A stretch of DNA of 43,309 bases from Methanobacteriota archaeon. GTDB lineage: Archaea > Thermoplasmatota > Poseidoniia > Poseidoniales > Thalassarchaeaceae. The stretch covers positions 6,662-49,970 of the forward strand of contig PATC01000001.1 in assembly GCA_002712285.1 (NCBI GenBank), written 5' to 3'. The notes beneath the pieces were generated by a model. It had not been told where the DNA came from. It made no database searches and was given only the letters and a program-made list of their open reading frames with translations. The translations under genes were made by a program, and so were the position numbers. Shown here piece by piece: positions 38,720 to 43,309 of this stretch. Every line of letters starts with the position of its first letter. The first letter of the stretch is position 1.

Positions 38720-39729
38720 TCCGATTCCTCCTGGAGAGCCAAATCACGCTCTAACCCAGTGGCTGCGGCAAGAATTTCCTCCAGATTAGGAGGTACAATT
38801 TCCATTAGAGTCAGTCGTGTGTTTCCTTTGCAAATTTTCTCAACGATTCCTGCACGGAGATCCGCGGACCATGATTGGTCATGTCGGATTAGCCGCAGAG
38901 TCCAATCGGGTTCACCATCAATTTCCTCTATCTCGATTAATGGGTCATCTTTGATACGGAGTTTAGGTGATTTCCCCAGCCCAGAGACGAGGAGCCGATG
39001 CCCAACTCCTAGGTCGTGTTCAACTGATGAGAACGAACCCCTGGTCACAATTTTTCCTTGATTCATAATCGCAACATGATTCACAATTCGTTCTAATTCA
39101 TTCAGTCGATGACTGCTAATCACTACCGCCGCTCCTTGGTCTGCTTTTTGCTGAATCATGTCTCTAAAAGCACCTTGTGCTACAGGGTCTAATCCATTCA
39201 TGGGTTCATCAAGAAGAAGGATTTCAGGGTCACCCATCAGGGCTACAGCCAATGAGAGCCTTTGTCGCATTCCTTGACTTAGGCTTGACAAACGGTCGTT
39301 TGTTCTAGAACGAAGACCCACTGTTTCAAGCAAATTTATTGTCATCTCGGGATTCAACCCTCGGACCACGCAAAGACGTTGGAGAACTTCCTTTGGAGTC
39401 CCAGGTCCGGACCATCCAACTCGTTCAGGCATGAAGCCCACGCGCTGACGATGATTGAGCTGATCCGCATTCTGTTCTATTGGCTTCCCATTCAGACGAA
39501 TTGTACCCTTCTGAGGTGAGAGTATGCCAGCAAGCACGCACATCAATGTGCTTTTCCCAGCACCATTTGGACCTACTAAGCCCAAAATTTTCCCTTTCTC
39601 TAAGCGAAGGTCTGCTTCTATCAATCCTCGTCTTGGTGGAGTGACGCTTCTAGCACGTGCGGATGCTTTTGTAGCTCGATTATTGGGATAAATATGGCGT
39701 ACTTCGTTTAATTCAAGGATAGTATTCAT
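38716..39729 (-). CDS. ABC transporter ATP-binding protein
   Basis: Walker A GLVGPNGAGKSTLM; signature LSSLSQGMRQRLSLAVALMGDPEILLLDEPMNGLDP. Confidence 0.95.
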   Translation of the reverse strand: MNTILELNEVRHIYPNNRATKASARARSVTPPRRGLIEADLRLEKGKILGLVGPNGAGKSTLMCVLAGILSPQKGTIRLNGKPIEQNADQLNHRQRVGFMPERVGWSGPGTPKEVLQRLCVVRGLNPEMTINLLETVGLRSRTNDRLSSLSQGMRQRLSLAVALMGDPEILLLDEPMNGLDPVAQGAFRDMIQQKADQGAAVVISSHRLNELERIVNHVAIMNQGKIVTRGSFSSVEHDLGVGHRLLVSGLGKSPKLRIKDDPLIEIEEIDGEPDWTLRLIRHDQSWSADLRAGIVEKICKGNTRLTLMEIVPPNLEEILAAATGLERDLALQEESE

Positions 39730-39829
39730 GCCGGCTCATCCTCTATATTGTAGTACTCTTACCCGGTATTGTCTAATCTTCATAATTCAATGTGATTGAT
39801 TATTACATCCTATCTTTTCGGTAGGTTCA

Positions 39830-40777
39830 ATGGGGCGACTAAAGAACACGTCAATTGATGTGGTAGTTCCACTGTACAATGATCAAGAAGTTGTTCGCCC
39901 GCTTTGCTCAGCAGTCTTCTCTGAACTCGAATTTAGATTCAAATCCGTACACTTGATTCTTGTTGATGATGGTTCTTCAGATTCAACATTCCAGATTGCT
40001 GAAGAAATCGCGAAACAAGAAAATAGAATCCGATTGGTTCGCCTTGCAGGGAATTTCGGACAACACCAAGCAATATCTGCAGGTTTAACCTTCACAGATT
40101 CAGATATAGTTGCAGTTATGGATTCAGATCTTCAAGATCGACCTGAAGATATTATTCGGATAACTGAGCAGATGTTTGAACAGGATGTCCCCATAGCCAT
40201 TGCTAGGAGTCGAGTTCGCTCTTCCAATATCATCAAAAGGTTCTCTAGTCGTCTATTTTCCATTGTTTCTAACCTATTAGTTCCATTCAAAGTAGATCCA
40301 GGATTAGGTGCGTTCAGGGTCATGGACCGTAGCATTGTGAATCAACTAAATTCAGTAAAGGAAAGCACTGGAACTCCTTTTTCCCTCCTTTATTCTCTTA
40401 AGATTCCATTTGCTATGGTAGATGTGGAACGAAGTAATAGAGTCGCTGGAATGACTGGCTATACTTTCTTCAAATCGTTGAAATTGGCGATGAATAGAAT
40501 ATTGACTTATTCATTTACGCCTCTTCGTTTGTCAATCACTATAGGAGTATTTTCAGGATTATTCTCCCTAGGAATTGGACTCTACACTATTCTAAATTTC
40601 GTAATTGTAGATGAGGTAGCACCAGGTTGGACATCAATTGCTTTCCTAACCAGTTTCTTCGCTGGCCTAAATCTCTTGTTCCTCGGAATCATTGGAGAGT
40701 ATATTGGCCGAATTTACCTCGAATCGAGAGGTGTTCCGAGGTACGTAATCCGATCATCTTCTGATGAAACGGAATAA
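39830..40777 (+). CDS. Family 2 glycosyltransferase (DPM/GtrB-like) with two C-terminal TMs
   Basis: DVVVPLYNDQEVV, LILVDDGSSDSTF, NFGQHQAISAGL, VMDSDLQDRPEDI; C-terminal TMs. Confidence 0.93.
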   Translation: MGRLKNTSIDVVVPLYNDQEVVRPLCSAVFSELEFRFKSVHLILVDDGSSDSTFQIAEEIAKQENRIRLVRLAGNFGQHQAISAGLTFTDSDIVAVMDSDLQDRPEDIIRITEQMFEQDVPIAIARSRVRSSNIIKRFSSRLFSIVSNLLVPFKVDPGLGAFRVMDRSIVNQLNSVKESTGTPFSLLYSLKIPFAMVDVERSNRVAGMTGYTFFKSLKLAMNRILTYSFTPLRLSITIGVFSGLFSLGIGLYTILNFVIVDEVAPGWTSIAFLTSFFAGLNLLFLGIIGEYIGRIYLESRGVPRYVIRSSSDETE

Positions 40778-41447
40778 CATTGGTCGTATCTAATGCACTT
40801 TCTCCGAGCATTATCATTGTGTCGATAATTGACATTTCATCGCCGGATTCAGGCCCTATCTGTGCATACTTTGGAAACGGCCCATATTCCATCCACAACA
40901 TTTCGATTCCACTATCATTGAACTCATCGCCAATGTAATTCATTGCAGCAGGCCCTGAAAGATATTCATCCGCTCCGATCGATTTACAGATGCCTATTAA
41001 TCTCTCAACTCGACCACCTTCGATTCCAAGTTTTGATGATTGAATGAATCGAGTATTTATGCCCAGGAATGAACATATGTCTTGGATTAAACCCTGATTG
41101 AATTCAGAGAGAGTATTAATCTCTTTATTTTTGAACCATGGTTCAATTATGTTCATCACGGCCTCAAAATGTGGTTGTTTGGAGTAAACTCGCCGAATTG
41201 TTTCAAGATGATTTGTTCTCCATTCTCCTTCGGGCAATAGAACCTCTTCGATAGTGCGATTACGATTTTTCCCGACAGGTATTGTCAACCAAATTGGTCC
41301 CTGGGGGGTCATAATTCGGTTCCTACTTCTCCAATCTCTCTTCGTGTATTGCACATCGTCATAGAAAACGAAAACATCAACCTCTGAAATCAATTGAAAA
41401 TAACCTCTCCATGGAATGTAGTTTGATTGTGATATCGCACACCTCAT
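40689..41447 (-). CDS. WbqC-family protein (ATG start 41447; ORF track uses TTG 41459)
   Basis: MRCAISQSNYIPWRGYFQLISEVDVFVFYDDVQYTKRDWRSRNRI...WLTIPV; EYLSGPAAMNYI. Confidence 0.88.
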   Translation of the reverse strand: MRCAISQSNYIPWRGYFQLISEVDVFVFYDDVQYTKRDWRSRNRIMTPQGPIWLTIPVGKNRNRTIEEVLLPEGEWRTNHLETIRRVYSKQPHFEAVMNIIEPWFKNKEINTLSEFNQGLIQDICSFLGINTRFIQSSKLGIEGGRVERLIGICKSIGADEYLSGPAAMNYIGDEFNDSGIEMLWMEYGPFPKYAQIGPESGDEMSIIDTMIMLGESALDTTNVIPFHQKMIGLRTSEHLSIRGKFGQYTLQ

Positions 41448-41463
41448 GGAATTACACAACCAG

Positions 41464-41479
41464 TTTAGGCTTGCCTAAA
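41464..41479. promoter_or_regulatory. DtxR/IdeR-like palindromic operator candidate (site 1)
   Basis: TTTAGGC-TT-GCCTAAA, perfect inverted repeat containing TTAGG-N4-CCTAA, just upstream of the WbqC gene. Confidence 0.6.
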
Positions 41480-41517
41480 ACGTCCGAAATGACAGCCGTA
41501 TATGATACTTATTCCCC

Positions 41518-41533
41518 TTTAGGCGTGCCCAAA
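41518..41533. promoter_or_regulatory. DtxR/IdeR-like operator candidate (site 2)
   Basis: TTTAGGCGTGCCCAAA, 14/16 identical to site 1; 54 bp centre to centre with a TATATGATA element between. Confidence 0.5.
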
Positions 41534-41554
41534 AAAAACGGCTGGATATTCTAC

Positions 41555-41935
41555 CTATTCCGATTCTTCATCCGTTTTAATTTCTTGAAAAAACACCTGA
41601 ATTAACAAGAAAACAAAGATTCCTGCAAATGGAGCACTAGTGTAAGTTATCCAACCCGCATCAATCGAATCCAATACACTGGTTTGATCTCCAAAGAGCC
41701 ACCCCTGAGTGGAAGTAATTGCGGTGAATCTCAACCCAATGAACACTCCGAAAACAGTACTGAGATTCGAAAATCTCGAATCTTGATAGATATTTTGGTA
41801 AATAACAATCGAAATACCAATTGCTAACAAGTGCCAAATTCCGATGTTAGAAAGGAGGCCGTCTAGGATATTGTTAGCGATTATCGCTGAAGTTAGAATC
41901 AAAATGAATGAATGAATCATCTCTTTCATTCTCAT
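41555..41935 (-). CDS. Small multi-pass membrane protein of unknown function
   Basis: 126-aa ORF with 3-4 hydrophobic segments, divergent from the acidic surface protein. Confidence 0.6.
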   Translation of the reverse strand: MRMKEMIHSFILILTSAIIANNILDGLLSNIGIWHLLAIGISIVIYQNIYQDSRFSNLSTVFGVFIGLRFTAITSTQGWLFGDQTSVLDSIDAGWITYTSAPFAGIFVFLLIQVFFQEIKTDEESE

Positions 41936-42002
41936 GTAACTGCCCTCTTTGAACTCGAGTTTCTCAGGTATTCGGCATTCTTTTCTTGTTATTGAACTTG
42001 GT

Positions 42003-42016
42003 TTAGGTAATCCTAA
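42003..42016. promoter_or_regulatory. DtxR/IdeR-like operator candidate (site 3)
   Basis: TTAGG-TAAT-CCTAA, perfect half-site inverted repeat with the same N4 spacing, 27 bp before the ATG at 42043. Confidence 0.5.
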
Positions 42017-42042
42017 TCTATTGGTGTATCTCGGAGATAATC

Positions 42043-43309
42043 ATGGGGAATCCAGTGAGGATCAGTTCGGCTGCTGTTGTTCTAATCCTACTGATGCCGT
42101 TTATGTTCTCCTTTGGTGGAGAAATTCTCTACGAGGCCAATCTTTCCCAGAATACTAGTGGTCGCGACCATTGCGAAGACATAGGAGACGAAGCTAGTTG
42201 CAACTCTGACAACCGATGCGAATGGGATGAGGAGGACGACCCCTCCGATTCAGATTACCCTGGTGAATGTGAAGACACAGATTCGCATGAAGATGAAAAC
42301 TCCAGTGATTCAAGCTCGAGTGATTCAAGTTCGAGTGATTCAAGTTCGAGTGATTCAAGTTCCAGCGATTCTAGTTCCTCAAGTGGTAGTGGGAATGGAA
42401 ATGGCAACTCTGGTTCAGGCAATGGTGGAAGTGGACAGGCTCCAACGGATACCGATGGGGATGGCATAGACGATGCAGCGGATGATGATGATGATGGAGA
42501 TGGGGTAAAGGATATCGATGATGATTGCCCACTTGATTCGAATGAAACAGTCGACACTGATGGAGATGGACTTTGTAATAATTCAGATTTTGATGATGAT
42601 GGTGATGGTGTAAATGATGATCAAGATGCCTTCCCCCTTGATCCTTCAGAGCAATCGAATTTTGATGGTGATGCGCGAGGAGATAATCTCGACGAAGATG
42701 ATGACAATGATGGTGTTCCCGACACAATGGATGATTTCCCATTGAATGCTTCTGAGCAATTTGATACTGATTCAGATGGTATTGGTGATAACACAGATGA
42801 TGACGATGATAACGATGGCGTGAAGGATGACCAAGATGCATTCCGATACGATCCTTGTGCTGATACTGATTCTGATATGGATGGTAAGCCAGATGTAATC
42901 CGAGCCGGATGCTCAACTAATTTGGTTGAAGACATGGATGACGATAATGACGGCATATCTGATGCCTCAGACGATCAGCTCGATATTGATCAAAATGCGG
43001 CACCTGATTTTGATCGCGATGGTATTCCCGATATCGAGGATGATGATGATGATAACGATGGGACACCTGACGTATCCGATGCTTTCCCCTTTAATCAGTC
43101 AGAAAGAAGTAATTTTGATGGAGATTTCATGGGTGACTTCTACGATCCAGATGACGATAATGATGGCATAAACGATGTTGACGACATGTTCCCATTCGAC
43201 GCTAGTGAATGGAAGGACAGCGATCGCGATGGAATTGGCGACAACGCCGACTTGGATGATGATAACGACATGATTCCTGATGATGAGGATGATTTCCCCT
43301 TAGATTCTG
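42043..43309 (+). CDS. Partial thrombospondin type-3-like, extremely acidic Ca-binding surface protein (C-terminus beyond the window)
   Basis: Own translation, open to window end: MGNPVRISSAAVVLILLMPFMFSFGGEILYEANLS...HCEDIGDEASCNSDNRCEWDEED...(SDSSS)n...DTDGDGIDDAADDDDDGDGVKDIDDDCPLDSNE... Absent from ORF track owing to truncation. Confidence 0.88.
   Translation, partial: MGNPVRISSAAVVLILLMPFMFSFGGEILYEANLSQNTSGRDHCEDIGDEASCNSDNRCEWDEEDDPSDSDYPGECEDTDSHEDENSSDSSSSDSSSSDSSSSDSSSSDSSSSSGSGNGNGNSGSGNGGSGQAPTDTDGDGIDDAADDDDDGDGVKDIDDDCPLDSNETVDTDGDGLCNNSDFDDDGDGVNDDQDAFPLDPSEQSNFDGDARGDNLDEDDDNDGVPDTMDDFPLNASEQFDTDSDGIGDNTDDDDDNDGVKDDQDAFRYDPCADTDSDMDGKPDVIRAGCSTNLVEDMDDDNDGISDASDDQLDIDQNAAPDFDRDGIPDIEDDDDDNDGTPDVSDAFPFNQSERSNFDGDFMGDFYDPDDDNDGINDVDDMFPFDASEWKDSDRDGIGDNADLDDDNDMIPDDEDDFPLDS
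42304..42378 (+). repeat. 15-bp tandem repeat encoding SDSSS linker
   Basis: Five units AGTGATTCAAG(C/T)TC(G/C), the last diverged. Confidence 0.9.

Noticed and set aside
42304-42378. Possible CRISPR-like array from regular 15-bp spacing
   Set aside because: Units are contiguous without spacers and translate to an SDSSS linker.
42255-42956. Minus-strand His-/Ser-rich ORFs
   Set aside because: Antisense of GAT/GAC-rich Ca-binding repeats in the plus-strand CDS.

Overview
The 43.3 kb window is most consistent with a Thermoplasmatota-like archaeon, possibly Marine Group II/Poseidoniales. This placement is inferred from an archaeal Gar1-like N-terminus, a CCA-encoding tRNA-Gln with an A1-U72 pair, 2-oxoacid:ferredoxin oxidoreductase, and giant calcium-motif surface proteins; it has not been tested phylogenetically. 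Main contents: (1) a compact bacterial-type, oxygen-dependent heme operon (hemA, hemC-hemD fusion, hemB, hemL, hemE, hemF, PPO-type oxidase) with a convergent hemH, unusual because most archaea use the siroheme (Ahb) route; (2) a Gar1-like protein extended by Arg/Gly/Asp (GGDRR) repeats and two RanBP2-type zinc fingers, an architecture reminiscent of eukaryotic Gar1 and FUS/ZRANB2; (3) several surface proteins, including a ~2130-aa VCBS/PKD-like protein, a protein with a PGF-CTERM-like tail, and thrombospondin type-3-like acidic proteins, one running off the right edge and missing from the ORF track; (4) housekeeping and metabolic genes (aconitase, SAH hydrolase, KOR, PLP decarboxylase, aldo/keto reductase, MFS, Nudix-MBL fusion, ABC transporter, GT2, WbqC); (5) three copies of a TTAGG-N4-CCTAA dyad resembling DtxR/IdeR operators in two intergenic regions near 41.5-42.0 kb. 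No CRISPR array, rRNA or transposase was recognised.
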